This document shows positions 27,171 through 37,567 of a stretch of DNA of 64,000 nucleotides, in pieces (the first letter of the stretch is position 1; every line of letters begins with the position of its first letter). Position numbers and translations under genes: made by a program. This DNA is from CAITWD01 sp963727285 (lineage in GTDB: Bacteria > Actinomycetota > Thermoleophilia > Miltoncostaeales > Miltoncostaeaceae). Below the pieces are notes generated by a model that did not search any database, was not told the DNA's origin, and saw only the letters and a list, made by a program, of their open reading frames with translations. The stretch is taken from assembly GCA_963727285.1 (NCBI GenBank), contig CAVSFF010000009.1:496001-560000 (forward strand), written 5' to 3'.

Positions 27171-28723
27171 GGCACCGAGTAGGTGTTGGTCTTGCCGGAC
27201 TGGGCGGTGACCGTCTTACCCGCGCTCCAGATCGGGTTGCCGCCCGAGAAGCCGGTCGCGACATAGGCGGTGTAGGTCCCCGGCGCGAGGGTGATGAAGT
27301 CCGCGTAACGGGAGGCGTTGGTGTACTGCGAGACGTCGTACGTCCCGACGCTCGCCTTCAGCCGCACGAGGGTGCTGCTGGTGGCGGAGGTGAGACGAAT
27401 CGTCCCGGTGGTCCCCGCGACCAGCTTCATCGTCACTGCGGTCGTCGACCCGTTGGTGATCGCCGCGCTGAGACTGCCGGCGCCGTAGCCCGTCGCGGCG
27501 CCGGCCACCGTGTAGTTGACGGTGCCCGAGGGCGGCTCACAGAAGGTGACGATGCCGTTGACGTCGGAGGTCCGTACGACCGGCGAGACGTTGCTCTGAC
27601 CGCCGGAGATCTGGACCGTGGCGCCCTGGATCGGCTGGTTCGTGTTCGCGTCGAGGACGGTGACGGTCATCTTGCCGCCGGACTGGGGGACGAGACTGAA
27701 GGTCACGTTCTGCGAGGTGAGGTTCGGATAGCCCGCGGGAATCGCGACGTTCATCGTCGCGGTCGCGTAACAGTCCGCGCTGGCGGTGATGCCGAATGCC
27801 GACTGGCTCGGTTCGATCGGCTGCCCTTGCAGGGACGTGAACGTGTACGACCCCGTGGTGCCCGCCTGGCTGTCGGTGATCGACTGCGGCGACGGTGCCG
27901 CGACCGAGACGCTCGAGTAGTTGGTCACCGGGAGCCCGGTGACCGAATCGACCAGGCTCACGCCGAGCGTCGCCGGCTTGAAGACCTTGATCGTGACCTG
28001 CCAGGTCTGCGACGCGCTCAAGTGGGCGGTCGTGACCGTGGTCGAGGTCGTCGGATCGGTGGACCAGCCGGCCTGGTTGACCTGGACCGTGTAGTTGTAC
28101 AGCGGGCTGCCGGTCGAGGTCGGGTTGGGCGTCAGCCCGGCGAAGACGACGGTGCCGGCGGAACCGGTGATGTCACTGCGTGCCGACGAGGGGCCGCCGT
28201 TGATCGTGACGGTCATGTTCTGCAGCGGGCTCAGCGTGACGGCGTCGACCACCGTCACCACCGCAGTCGACAGCCCCGACATCGACGCGTAGTTGGGTGG
28301 TGCGATCAGCGTCGATTCGGTCACCGGCGAACCGGTCCCGGGTGCCGGCGTGACCACGACGGTCACCGACTTGTAGTCGACATATGTGTGCGGCTGGCCC
28401 TTGGCGGGGTCGTCGACGTACTTGACCGTCGTCGCGATCTTGTAGCTGATCCCGTTGATCGTCTTAGTCTGGGACGCGGCGATGGTCCCCGGCGGGTTGC
28501 CGCTCACGATCCCGACGCTGGAATACGGCAGCGTGCGGATGTCCTCGAGCTGCTGCAGCGCGATCTTCGACGACTCGGCATCCATCCGCGACATCCCGAT
28601 CTGCGACGACGCAGCGGCGAACCCCTCGACGACCCCGCCGGCGACGATGGCCAGCAACAGGATCCCGAGGAGCACCTCGAGATACATGAAACCCGCTTGA
28701 CGATGGGTGTTTCGCCGGACCAC
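27167..28723 (-). CDS. Large prepilin-like protein with three Ig-like/carboxypeptidase-regulatory repeats
   Basis: A 518-residue PilV-position protein. The leader ends RQAG11 before F12-MYLEVLLGILLLAIV, with E16 at mature position +5, so it should be cut and assembled like a pilin. Beyond residue 150 are three repeats beginning near 155, 255 and 352, each with the pattern V-x-D-x-x-T-x-x-P-hydrophobic strand-G. These resemble the CarboxypepD_reg/Ig-like folds of cell-surface proteins. A minor pilin with such an extension is much longer than the usual 150-200 residues. It is the first gene of the pilin operon and could present an adhesive tip; that is inference. Confidence 0.82.
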   Translation of the reverse strand: MVRRNTHRQAGFMYLEVLLGILLLAIVAGGVVEGFAAASSQIGMSRMDAESSKIALQQLEDIRTLPYSSVGIVSGNPPGTIAASQTKTINGISYKIATTVKYVDDPAKGQPHTYVDYKSVTVVVTPAPGTGSPVTESTLIAPPNYASMSGLSTAVVTVVDAVTLSPLQNMTVTINGGPSSARSDITGSAGTVVFAGLTPNPTSTGSPLYNYTVQVNQAGWSTDPTTSTTVTTAHLSASQTWQVTIKVFKPATLGVSLVDSVTGLPVTNYSSVSVAAPSPQSITDSQAGTTGSYTFTSLQGQPIEPSQSAFGITASADCYATATMNVAIPAGYPNLTSQNVTFSLVPQSGGKMTVTVLDANTNQPIQGATVQISGGQSNVSPVVRTSDVNGIVTFCEPPSGTVNYTVAGAATGYGAGSLSAAITNGSTTAVTMKLVAGTTGTIRLTSATSSTLVRLKASVGTYDVSQYTNASRYADFITLAPGTYTAYVATGFSGGNPIWSAGKTVTAQSGKTNTYSVP

Positions 28724-28851
28724 CGGGCCCCCGGGGAGGAATGGCGCGCAGACCGGGCAGGGGAGCCTGGCCGTACGCAGACGTCGACACCCTGGTCATC
28801 GGCGCGTCCCGGCGGTTTCTTGACCGCCCGGCGCGCCGGTCATGCGGCGGC

Positions 28852-30117
28852 CTAGTCGGCGGCGGGCGCTGGCGGTGCGGCGTCCGCCGGCATCACCACG
28901 TATTGGCGCAGGTAGAGGTCGCGGAAGGTCACCGGCCCGCGCGGGCCGGGCACGTGGTCCACGTTGATGCCGGTCTCGGGTGCGCCCAGGAGCTTGAAGC
29001 CGTCGAGCAGCCGCGTCGGCGTGTTCCAGAAGGCCCCGGTTCCCGTGTAGGCGTCGAGAAACCGCTCCGCCTGAACCGGATCGGACGTGACGATTCCGGC
29101 GGCCAGTCCGGAGGTCTCGTCGTTGGCGATGCCCGCCGCTTCAAGCGCTGACGCCACGCGATCGATCGTCACGTGGGCCTCGTTGCCGTCATCAAGCGCC
29201 CACTCGTGGCCACGCGCGTGGGCGTGCGGCGGAAGCTCGGGCGCGATGCCCAGCCCGGCGAGCTCCTCGGAGGCCACCGCGACGAGCTCATCCCAGCGGT
29301 CCTCGTGCACGAGCAGCAGGTTCAGCCGATTGCACACACCGAGCCGATCGAGGCTCTGGCGCAACAGATCGCGGAACATCTCGACATCGGCGCCGGCGTC
29401 CGCGTAGAGGACCCCGCCGCCATCGGCATGCGCGAGCGTCCGCACGCCGTGGGTGGCCGCCCGCAGGCTGAGCTCGCGCGTCGTCGGCCCGCTGCCCCGG
29501 ATGATCACGAGCGGGATCAGCGTCGGCTCCGACACGAGCGCGGCGGCACCGGCGCGATCGGCCGAGCGAACAAGCTGGACCGCGCGGTCGTCCAGCCCCG
29601 CCTGGACCAGGGCGGGCCGGACGACCGCGTCCACGAGCGCCTCCGCCGATCGCAGCGCGGCCCCGCCGGTGCGCAGCACCCCGACGTTGCGCGACTTGAT
29701 CAGCTGGGACGCCACGTCGATCGTGACGTTCGGCCGCGCCTCGTAGTTTGCCCCGATCACACCCACCGGGCGACGCCGCTCCTCGACGATGGCACCGTTG
29801 CCGAGATCGCGGCGCATTACGACCGCAGAAGAGAACGGCGTCGCGGCGAGCGCGTCGATTTGCCGCGCCATCCCGGCGATCCGTTCCGGGTCGAGACGGA
29901 GCCGATCGCGCATGGCATCCGGGAACGCCGGATCGAGCGCGGCGATGTCGGCGGCGTTCGCCGTGAGGAGCGCGTCCTGTTGGGACACCAGGAGCGTGCT
30001 CATTGCCTCCAGGGCGGCGGTCAGTGCGGCGTCCGGTGCGGCGGCCAGGCCGGGCGCGGCCGCACGGGCGGCGCGGCCGGCGTTGCGGACCAGCTCGATG
30101 ATGTCGTCGTCGCTCAC
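28852..30117 (-). CDS. proA: Gamma-glutamyl phosphate reductase
   Basis: A 421-residue aldehyde dehydrogenase-fold enzyme of proline synthesis that reduces gamma-glutamyl phosphate with NADPH. The catalytic cysteine lies in RLGVCNRLNLLL. Other hallmarks are RRPVGVIGANYEARPNVT, ETGINVDH and GPVTFRDLYLRQY near the end. The usual LKSGN motif is changed to IKSRNVGVLRTGGAA, a modest divergence. The start is GTG 30117. No proB is adjacent in this window. It is divergent from the BrkB gene with about 110 bases between. Confidence 0.93.
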   Translation of the reverse strand: MSDDDIIELVRNAGRAARAAAPGLAAAPDAALTAALEAMSTLLVSQQDALLTANAADIAALDPAFPDAMRDRLRLDPERIAGMARQIDALAATPFSSAVVMRRDLGNGAIVEERRRPVGVIGANYEARPNVTIDVASQLIKSRNVGVLRTGGAALRSAEALVDAVVRPALVQAGLDDRAVQLVRSADRAGAAALVSEPTLIPLVIIRGSGPTTRELSLRAATHGVRTLAHADGGGVLYADAGADVEMFRDLLRQSLDRLGVCNRLNLLLVHEDRWDELVAVASEELAGLGIAPELPPHAHARGHEWALDDGNEAHVTIDRVASALEAAGIANDETSGLAAGIVTSDPVQAERFLDAYTGTGAFWNTPTRLLDGFKLLGAPETGINVDHVPGPRGPVTFRDLYLRQYVVMPADAAPPAPAAD

Positions 30118-30228
30118 GGCTGCGGATCATCCCAATTTGCCGACGGGTTTGCACGAAGCTGCGCGCGCTAGAGTCGCCACGCGCCCCCGGCATCCGGACT
30201 CCGAGGGCGCGGGACCGACCTGACGACC

Positions 30229-31224
30229 GTGACTCCTGACCCGCCACCCGAACGCAACAACGAACCGACGCCGGGCTCCGACGCCCGCCGCGAGCTGAGC
30301 TTCCGCGGCTATATCGACGAGCTCGGCAGCCGGCCGGTCAGTGACACGCGGGTCGACCGGGCACGGACGCGCATCCTCGACACTGCGGAGCGTCTCACGA
30401 CCTGGGGGCCGCTCGGCCCCGTGTCCGAGGTCGGCTGGAGGGTCTGGCGCCGCGACCAGGAGATCGCGGGCAGCGTGCTGGCGGCCGCCCTTGCGTACCG
30501 GATCTTCATCTGGCTGCTGCCCCTGGCGCTCGTGGCGGTCGCCGTGCTCGGCCTCTTCGGCCGGACCGCGACCGCCCACGGGGCAGCCGACCTGGGACTC
30601 TCGAGCTACGTCGCGGGTTCGGTGGCGAGCGCCGCGACGTCGGGGAACCTGTTCGGGCGGATATTTCTGATCGTCTCGGGGTCGCTCGTGTTCCTGTACG
30701 AGTCCTACGTCCTGCTGCGGACGATGCGCGCGATCTCGGCCTTCGCATGGCGCACGCCGGTGCGCCCGATGCGTCGCCCCGCCCGCCAGACGTCGGTGTT
30801 CCTCGGCCTGTCGCTCGCGCTCGTCGTGATCCTGTCCACCACCTCGAAGGTCGCCGACGCCCTCAACTTCCCGTTCGGGCTCGTCGCGGCGCTGGTCACG
30901 CTGGCGGCCGTCCCGGCGTTCCTGATCCTCATCTCGATGCTGCTGCTGCCGAACCGGGCCATCGACTGGCGCTCGTTTGTCCCCGGGGCCCTGCTGATCT
31001 ACGCCACGTATGCGGTGGCCCACCTGGTTGCGACCCTCGTCGTGGTCCCTTGGGTCGCCCACAAGCAGGCCACCTACGGCGTGCTCGGTATCTCGGCGGG
31101 GCTGCTGTTTTTGATGTTCGTGTTCGGTCGCATCATCGAGATCTCGTTCTCGCTGAACGCGATCCTGGTCGAGCAAGGCGCGGCCGCGAAGATCGCCGCA
31201 GCCGAGGAGCCGGCACCGAAATGA
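30229..31224 (+). CDS. YihY/BrkB family inner membrane protein
   Basis: A 331-residue membrane protein with about six hydrophobic helices. ALAYRIFIWLLPLALVAVAVLG is the first and characteristic helix of the YihY/BrkB family, and the last is LGISAGLLFLMFVFGRIIE. The soluble N-terminal 70 residues are charged. The family was once called ribonuclease BN in error; its actual role is unknown, with envelope or transport functions proposed. GTG 30229 is the start. It ends in a strong hairpin opposite groEL. Confidence 0.85.
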   Translation: MTPDPPPERNNEPTPGSDARRELSFRGYIDELGSRPVSDTRVDRARTRILDTAERLTTWGPLGPVSEVGWRVWRRDQEIAGSVLAAALAYRIFIWLLPLALVAVAVLGLFGRTATAHGAADLGLSSYVAGSVASAATSGNLFGRIFLIVSGSLVFLYESYVLLRTMRAISAFAWRTPVRPMRRPARQTSVFLGLSLALVVILSTTSKVADALNFPFGLVAALVTLAAVPAFLILISMLLLPNRAIDWRSFVPGALLIYATYAVAHLVATLVVVPWVAHKQATYGVLGISAGLLFLMFVFGRIIEISFSLNAILVEQGAAAKIAAAEEPAPK

Positions 31225-31226
31225 CG

Positions 31227-31250
31227 ATGGGGGCCCCGCGGGGCCCCCAT
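31227..31250. terminator. Perfect palindromic hairpin between BrkB gene and groEL
   Basis: ATGGGGGCCCCG followed directly by its reverse complement gives a 12-bp perfect inverted repeat in the 56-base gap between convergent genes. It is extremely GC-rich and has no T tract. The position makes it a likely bidirectional terminator. Confidence 0.65.
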
Positions 31251-31280
31251 CAGTGGTCGTGCGGTTGGCCGTGGGTGGGC

Positions 31281-32930
31281 CTACATCATCCCGCCCATGC
31301 CGCCCATGCCACCCATGTTGGGGGACATCATCGGGCCGCCGCCCATGCCGCCGCCGCCCTCCTCGGGCGTCTCGACGACAAGTGCTTCGGTGGTGATGAT
31401 GTTCTTGGCGATCGAGGCGGCGTTGGCAAGCGCCGAGCGGGTCACCATGGCCGGGTCGATGATCCCGGCGGCGATCAGATCGACGTACTCGCCGGTGTCG
31501 ACGTTCAAGCCGTGGCCCTGGGGCAATTCGAGCACCTTGCCCACGACAACCGAGCCTTCCAGGCCCGCGTTGTCCGACAGCTGGCGAAGGGGCTCCTCCA
31601 GGGCGCGACGCACGATGCGCACGCCGGTTGCCTCGTCACCGTCGAGGTTCAGGTCATCGAGGGATCCGATGGCGTTGACAAGCGCCACCCCACCACCGGG
31701 GATGACACCCTCCTCGAGGGCGGCGCGGGTCGCCTGCAGGGCGTCCTCGACGCGGTGCTTTTTTTCTTTCATCTCGGTCTCGGTGGCGGCGCCGACCTTG
31801 ACCACCGCAACTCCGCCGGCGAGCTTGGCCAGACGCTCCTGCAGCTTTTCGCGGTCGAAGTCCGAGTCCGAGGACTCGATCTCGGCGCGGATCTGCTTGA
31901 TGCGGCTCTGGATGCCCTGGGCGTCGCCTGCGCCGTCGATGATGGTGGTGGTGTCCTTGGTCACGACGACCTTGCGGGCACGACCGAGCTGGGAAACTTG
32001 CGTGTTGACCAGTTTGAGGCCCATCTCCTCGGCGATGACCTCGCCGTCGGTGAGGATCGCGATGTCCTCGAGCATCCGCTTTCTGCGGTCGCCAAAGCCC
32101 GGGGCCTTGACGGCGATGCCGGTAAAGGTGCCGCGCAGCTTGTTGACGATCAGGGTGGCGGTGGCCTCGCCCTCGACGTCTTCGGCGATGATCAAGAGCG
32201 GCTTGTTGGACTGGATGACCCGCTCGAGCACCGGCACCAGGTCCTGCACCGAGGAGATCTTGCCGTTGTGGATGAGGATGTAGGGATCCTCCAGCACGGC
32301 TTCCTGGCGGTCGGGGTCGGTGATCATGTACGGGCTCATGTAGCCGCGGTCGAACTGCATGCCTTCGGTGAAATCGAGCTCGATACCAAAGGTCTGGCCT
32401 TCTTCGACGTTGACCACGCCGTCTTTGCCGACCTTCTCGATCGCATCGGCGATCACATCGCCGATGGCACGGTCACGGGCGGAGATCGTCGCCACGCGGG
32501 CGATGTCCTCTTTGCCCGAGACCTCTTTGGCCTGTGCCAGGACCGCAGCGCCCACGCGCTCGACGGCGGCCTCGATGCCACGCTTGAGTCCCATCGGGTT
32601 CGCACCGGCGGCAACGTTCTTTAAGCCCTCGCGCACGATCGCCTGGGCAAGCAAGGTTGCCGTGGTGGTGCCGTCGCCGGCCACGTCGTTGGTGGCGGTG
32701 GCCACCTCGCGCACGAGCTGTGCACCCTGGTTTTCAAACGGGTCGCTCAACTCGATCTCACGGGCGATCGTCACACCGTCGTTGGTGATCGTGGGGGCGC
32801 CAAAGCGCTTGTCGAGCACCACGTAGCGGCCCTTGGGGCCGAGGGTCACCTTGACCGCGTCAGCGAGGGTGTTGACCCCGCGCTCCAGGGCCCGGCGGGC
32901 TTCTTCGGCAAACAGAATGTCCTTTGCCAT
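31281..32930 (-). CDS. groL: Chaperonin GroEL
   Basis: A 549-residue HSP60 chaperonin. It begins MAKDILFAEEARRALERGVN, contains GDGTTTATLLAQAIV and the ATPase aspartate region VEDALQATRAALEEGVIPGGG, and ends with the Gly-Met tail GGMGGMGGMM that faces the ring cavity. A single groES-groEL pair sits here, co-transcribed after groES with a 47-base gap. Actinobacteria often have a second groEL elsewhere; this copy retains the Gly-Met tail, the usual housekeeping form. Control is by the CIRCE sites upstream of groES. Confidence 0.98.
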   Translation of the reverse strand: MAKDILFAEEARRALERGVNTLADAVKVTLGPKGRYVVLDKRFGAPTITNDGVTIAREIELSDPFENQGAQLVREVATATNDVAGDGTTTATLLAQAIVREGLKNVAAGANPMGLKRGIEAAVERVGAAVLAQAKEVSGKEDIARVATISARDRAIGDVIADAIEKVGKDGVVNVEEGQTFGIELDFTEGMQFDRGYMSPYMITDPDRQEAVLEDPYILIHNGKISSVQDLVPVLERVIQSNKPLLIIAEDVEGEATATLIVNKLRGTFTGIAVKAPGFGDRRKRMLEDIAILTDGEVIAEEMGLKLVNTQVSQLGRARKVVVTKDTTTIIDGAGDAQGIQSRIKQIRAEIESSDSDFDREKLQERLAKLAGGVAVVKVGAATETEMKEKKHRVEDALQATRAALEEGVIPGGGVALVNAIGSLDDLNLDGDEATGVRIVRRALEEPLRQLSDNAGLEGSVVVGKVLELPQGHGLNVDTGEYVDLIAAGIIDPAMVTRSALANAASIAKNIITTEALVVETPEEGGGGMGGGPMMSPNMGGMGGMGGMM

Positions 32931-32977
32931 CTGGCGTCAGTTCTCCTTTGAATTCCTGCGATGACGGCGCGGAGCGC

Positions 32978-33265
32978 CTACGACTGGACCTTGGCGAGAA
33001 TGTCGTGCTCGGTGAGGATCAGTACGTCCTCACCATCGACCTTGACCTCGGTGCCGCCGTACTTCGAATAGATGACCTCGTCGCCCACGGCGACCTGGAG
33101 CGGCACACGGGCTCCGTCGACATAGCGGCCATCGCCAACGGCGACAACAGTTCCGCGCGAGGGGCGCTCTTTGGCCGTGTCCGGCAGCACGATGCCACTC
33201 GCCGTGACCTCTTCCTGCTCGGCAGCCTTCACGAGCACGCGATCGCCCAGCGGCTTCAGGGACAT
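32978..33265 (-). CDS. groES: Co-chaperonin GroES
   Basis: A 95-residue HSP10 lid protein. MSLKPLGDRVLVKAAEQEE is the family start, with the mobile loop ASGIVLPDTAKERPSRG and the closing EVKVDGEDVLILTEHDILA. ATG 33265 was chosen because GGAGGT lies just upstream; a longer frame exists but is not conserved. It heads the groES-groEL operon, with two CIRCE elements in its upstream region. Confidence 0.98.
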   Translation of the reverse strand: MSLKPLGDRVLVKAAEQEEVTASGIVLPDTAKERPSRGTVVAVGDGRYVDGARVPLQVAVGDEVIYSKYGGTEVKVDGEDVLILTEHDILAKVQS

Positions 33266-33321
33266 GCAACCTCCGGTAACCAGGGAAATGGGTGGATCGG
33301 CGACGCGCGGTTCGGCGCCGC

Positions 33322-33348
33322 CTGGCACTCTCACTTAGTGAGTGCCAG
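33322..33348 (-). promoter_or_regulatory. CIRCE element 1 (HrcA operator), proximal to groES
   Basis: CTGGCACTC-N9-GAGTGCCAG is a perfect 9-bp inverted repeat with the 9-base spacer that defines CIRCE. It lies 57 bases before the groES start. The consensus TTAGCACTC-N9-GAGTGCTAA differs only at the outer arm positions, and the differences are compensated. HrcA represses heat-shock operons through this site; hrcA itself is not in the window. Confidence 0.93.
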
Positions 33349-33399
33349 ACCACACTAGCGAAGCGACGCCCGGTCCTCCAGCGCAACCGTCCACACGTG

Positions 33400-33426
33400 T
33401 TGGCACTCACTCGACCGGAGTGCCAA
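33400..33426 (-). promoter_or_regulatory. CIRCE element 2 (HrcA operator), distal
   Basis: TTGGCACTC-N9-GAGTGCCAA is a second perfect CIRCE repeat 51 bases upstream of the first (edge to edge). It lies six bases from the stop of the neighbouring small gene. Two operators suggest cooperative or layered repression of groES-groEL. The groES promoter must lie between or overlapping these sites; I could not fix its hexamers. Confidence 0.92.
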
Positions 33427-33431
33427 TCCGA

Positions 33432-33779
33432 TCAGGTCGCGTGCGCCTCCGCAGCGGCCAACGCGGTCCGGATGTCGGTGCCCTCGGCGACGAACACCCA
33501 CCAGCGGTAGAAGCCGTCTCGGCGGTCGCTGGTCACCGTGATCTGGGCGCTCAGCGGGTCGTTCGGGAGCACGCGGAACAGCCCTTCGGCAGCGCGGGCG
33601 CCGTCCACCCCTGTGATCTGCCACGCGGCGATGGCGGCCGCCACGCCGCGACGCGCGTCATCGCCGCCGCCGGCATACCGTGCCGCGCACCCGGGACACG
33701 CCCCGCCGGCCGGTTCGTCGCCGTCGACGACCACCGTGCGGCACAGCGGGCAAATCAGCGTCACGCCCACCCGGCTCAC
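33432..33779 (-). CDS. Small zinc-ribbon protein
   Basis: A 115-residue protein. Two CxxC pairs, CPLC (TLICPLCRTV) and CPGC (GACPGCAARY), form a zinc-ribbon knuckle in the first 40 residues. The C-terminal part is mixed alpha/beta and ends DRRDGFYRWWVFVAEGTDIR. The GTG start at 33779 overlaps the stop of the membrane protein gene (GTGA). It is the last gene of an rph-rdgB-membrane protein-zinc ribbon series. I do not recognise a named family. The stop is very near CIRCE 2, so transcription of this operon probably runs toward groES. Confidence 0.7.
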   Translation of the reverse strand: MSRVGVTLICPLCRTVVVDGDEPAGGACPGCAARYAGGGDDARRGVAAAIAAWQITGVDGARAAEGLFRVLPNDPLSAQITVTSDRRDGFYRWWVFVAEGTDIRTALAAAEAHAT

Positions 33780-34495
33780 CACACCAGCGGCGCGACCAGG
33801 CACAGGCCGGCGACGAGGACCGAGATGATCGTCGCGACCGGGACGTATCGCCCGCCGGCGACGCGCCAGCCGACAATGCCGATCGTCGCCGCCGCGACCG
33901 CCGCCGCCACGATGATCACGACCTGCCCGCCGACAATAACGTTGCGTGAGATGCCGATCGATGCCAGCACCATCGTCAACAGGCAGCCGAACAGCAGCGC
34001 GTCGATGCCGTCGAACACGTAGTCCTGCAGGCGCCGTGCCTCGTCGAAGATCCAGGCCGCCACCACCAGATCCCACACGACCATCAGGATGGAACTCTTC
34101 GGACGTGCCCCATGGAGGGTGAGCCAGTGGATCCCGATCACGATCGCGACGAGGGCGATGATGCCCGCCGCGCCGTACAGGATCGGCCAGACCCACCGGA
34201 CCATTTCCCGGTCGGTCGGCGTCATCCGGGTGATGTCGGCCTTCCGCATCCGGCGGAACCCGATCGCACGACCCGAGGCCTCGGCCCGCCGGGCGAGCAT
34301 CACGAACCCGGCACCGAGCAGGGCACCGATGATCCCGCCGGTCCACAGCGCAGGCAACCCCGCCTCGTTCGGGCTGTCACCGCCGAACCGGAGGATTTCG
34401 TATGCGACAAACCATCCGACGATCGCGCCGATGACGATCCATGACGCCAGGTGTGCCGCCAGACCGCGGGCGGGCGTCACCGACGAGCCGGTCAC
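33776..34495 (-). CDS. Hypothetical integral membrane protein
   Basis: A 239-residue protein with about six hydrophobic helices, for example LASWIVIGAIVGWFVAYEIL, GGIIGALLGAGFVMLA and GAAGIIALVAIVIGI. A short charged loop holds RRMRKADITRMTPTDREMVR. No family is recognised. The GTG start at 34495 overlaps the rdgB stop (GTGA); the open frame upstream is a shadow of rdgB. The gene links rdgB with the zinc-ribbon gene in one operon. Confidence 0.72.
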   Translation of the reverse strand: MTGSSVTPARGLAAHLASWIVIGAIVGWFVAYEILRFGGDSPNEAGLPALWTGGIIGALLGAGFVMLARRAEASGRAIGFRRMRKADITRMTPTDREMVRWVWPILYGAAGIIALVAIVIGIHWLTLHGARPKSSILMVVWDLVVAAWIFDEARRLQDYVFDGIDALLFGCLLTMVLASIGISRNVIVGGQVVIIVAAAVAAATIGIVGWRVAGGRYVPVATIISVLVAGLCLVAPLVW

Positions 34496-35070
34496 GCAGT
34501 GACCTCGAGTCGGCGCGCCAACTGACGCACGGCCCGACCGCGGTGCGAGATGGTGTTCTTCTCGACTGCGGTCAGTTCCGCCATCGCCTGAGTCCTTCCG
34601 TCGGGGACGAACACCGGGTCGTAGCCGAACCCTCCGGTCCCGCGCGGGGCGTCGATGATCCGCCCCGAGCAGGTCCCGCACGCCACCGTCATCGACTCGT
34701 CCGCCCGCAGCGCCACCAGGACGCACACAAACGCGGCCCTGCGGTCATCGATCCCGTCGAGGTCCGCGAGCAGGCGCGCGCAGTTGTCGGCGTCCGTGGC
34801 ATCCGGACCAGCGTACCGGGCGCTGTGTACACCGGGGCGTCCACCGAGCGCTGTTACGGCCAGGCCGGAATCGTCGGCCAGGACCAATGGCGCGTCGGGC
34901 ACGACCGCACGGGCGGCACGCGCCTTGATCAGCGCATTCTGGAAGAAGGTCGCACCCGTTTCGTCGGCGGAGTACCCATCGGGCACGGTCTCGACGGTCA
35001 CGGCCGCGCCGAGCATGGCACCAATCTCCCGTGCCTTGCCGGCATTCCCGGTCGCCAGGACGATCCTCAC
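34492..35070 (-). CDS. rdgB: RdgB/HAM1 family non-canonical purine NTP pyrophosphatase
   Basis: A 192-residue housekeeping enzyme that hydrolyses XTP, dITP and ITP to monophosphates, keeping damaged purines out of nucleic acids. MRIVLATGNAGKAREIGAML is the nucleotide-binding N-terminus. Catalytic motifs are ETGATFFQNALIKARAA, LADDSGLAV and GTGGFGYDPVFVPDG. The C-terminus SHRGRAVRQLARRL is typical. ATG 35070 overlaps the rph stop, and the rph-rdgB pairing is common in bacteria. Confidence 0.95.
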   Translation of the reverse strand: MRIVLATGNAGKAREIGAMLGAAVTVETVPDGYSADETGATFFQNALIKARAARAVVPDAPLVLADDSGLAVTALGGRPGVHSARYAGPDATDADNCARLLADLDGIDDRRAAFVCVLVALRADESMTVACGTCSGRIIDAPRGTGGFGYDPVFVPDGRTQAMAELTAVEKNTISHRGRAVRQLARRLEVTA

Positions 35071-35822
35071 GCCGACGCCAGCGCCGCAGTCTGGATCTCA
35101 AGAAGATCGGCGGTGCCCGCCAGCGCGAGGTCGAGCAACTCGTCGAACTGCCCACGGCCGAAGGAACGGTCCTCGGCGGTGGCCTGAACTTCGATCAGCT
35201 CTCCGCGGCCGTTGACGACGACGTTCATGTCCGCGTCGGCGCGGGAGTCCTCGAGATACGCCAAGTCGAGTCGGGACTCTCCGGCGACGATACCGACACT
35301 CACCGCGGCCACCGCGTCCCGGATCGGCGATGCGTCCAGACGCCCGTCGGCCATCAGCCGGCGGACCGCCAGCTCGAGCGCCACGTACCCGCCGCAGATG
35401 CTCGCGCAGCGAGTGCCGCCATCGGCGGTCAACACATCGCAGTCGATCCAGAGCGTCCGTTCACCAAGCGCCCCGAGATCGATGACCGCGCGCAGCGACC
35501 GCCCGATCAGGCGCTGGATCTCCGATGACCTGCCGTCGAGCTTGCCGCGGGTGATGTCGCGGGCCTTGCGGTCGCCGGTCGAGGCCGGAAGCATCCCGTA
35601 CTCGGCAGTCAGCCAGCCGGACCCGCTGCCGCGGCGCCATCCGGGCACGGCTTCCTCCACCGCGCAGCTACAGATCACGCGCGTTTCACCGATTTCTATG
35701 AGTGCACTGCCATGTGCAGTGGGCATGAAATGCGGGAGGATACGAACCGGTCGCAGTTGGTCGGGCGCCCTGCCGTCAGGACGGGCGACGGTGGCCGGCG
35801 GTACGGGGTCGTCGGAGCTCAC
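35067..35822 (-). CDS. rph: Ribonuclease PH
   Basis: A 251-residue phosphorolytic 3'-5' exoribonuclease that trims tRNA 3' ends. Hallmarks are RPDGRAPDQLRPV, EIGETRVICSCAVEE, SSEIQRLIGRSLRAV, DCDVLTADGGTR and MNVVVNGRGELIEVQ. GTG 35822 gives a normal length; a TTG at 35843 is also in frame. The cyclase gene is divergent with 83 bases between. It is the first gene of the rph-rdgB operon. Confidence 0.95.
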   Translation of the reverse strand: MSSDDPVPPATVARPDGRAPDQLRPVRILPHFMPTAHGSALIEIGETRVICSCAVEEAVPGWRRGSGSGWLTAEYGMLPASTGDRKARDITRGKLDGRSSEIQRLIGRSLRAVIDLGALGERTLWIDCDVLTADGGTRCASICGGYVALELAVRRLMADGRLDASPIRDAVAAVSVGIVAGESRLDLAYLEDSRADADMNVVVNGRGELIEVQATAEDRSFGRGQFDELLDLALAGTADLLEIQTAALASA

Positions 35823-35905
35823 GACGCGAAGGATAGTGGTCAAGACCAGACGCCGACGCCCGCGAGGTCGGAACCCGTCGCTAGGGTTGATCGCGACAGA
35901 CCTAA

Positions 35906-37540
<1,635 letters not shown>

Positions 37541-37567
37541 GGCCGAACCGGCGGTAGCATTCCGGCC

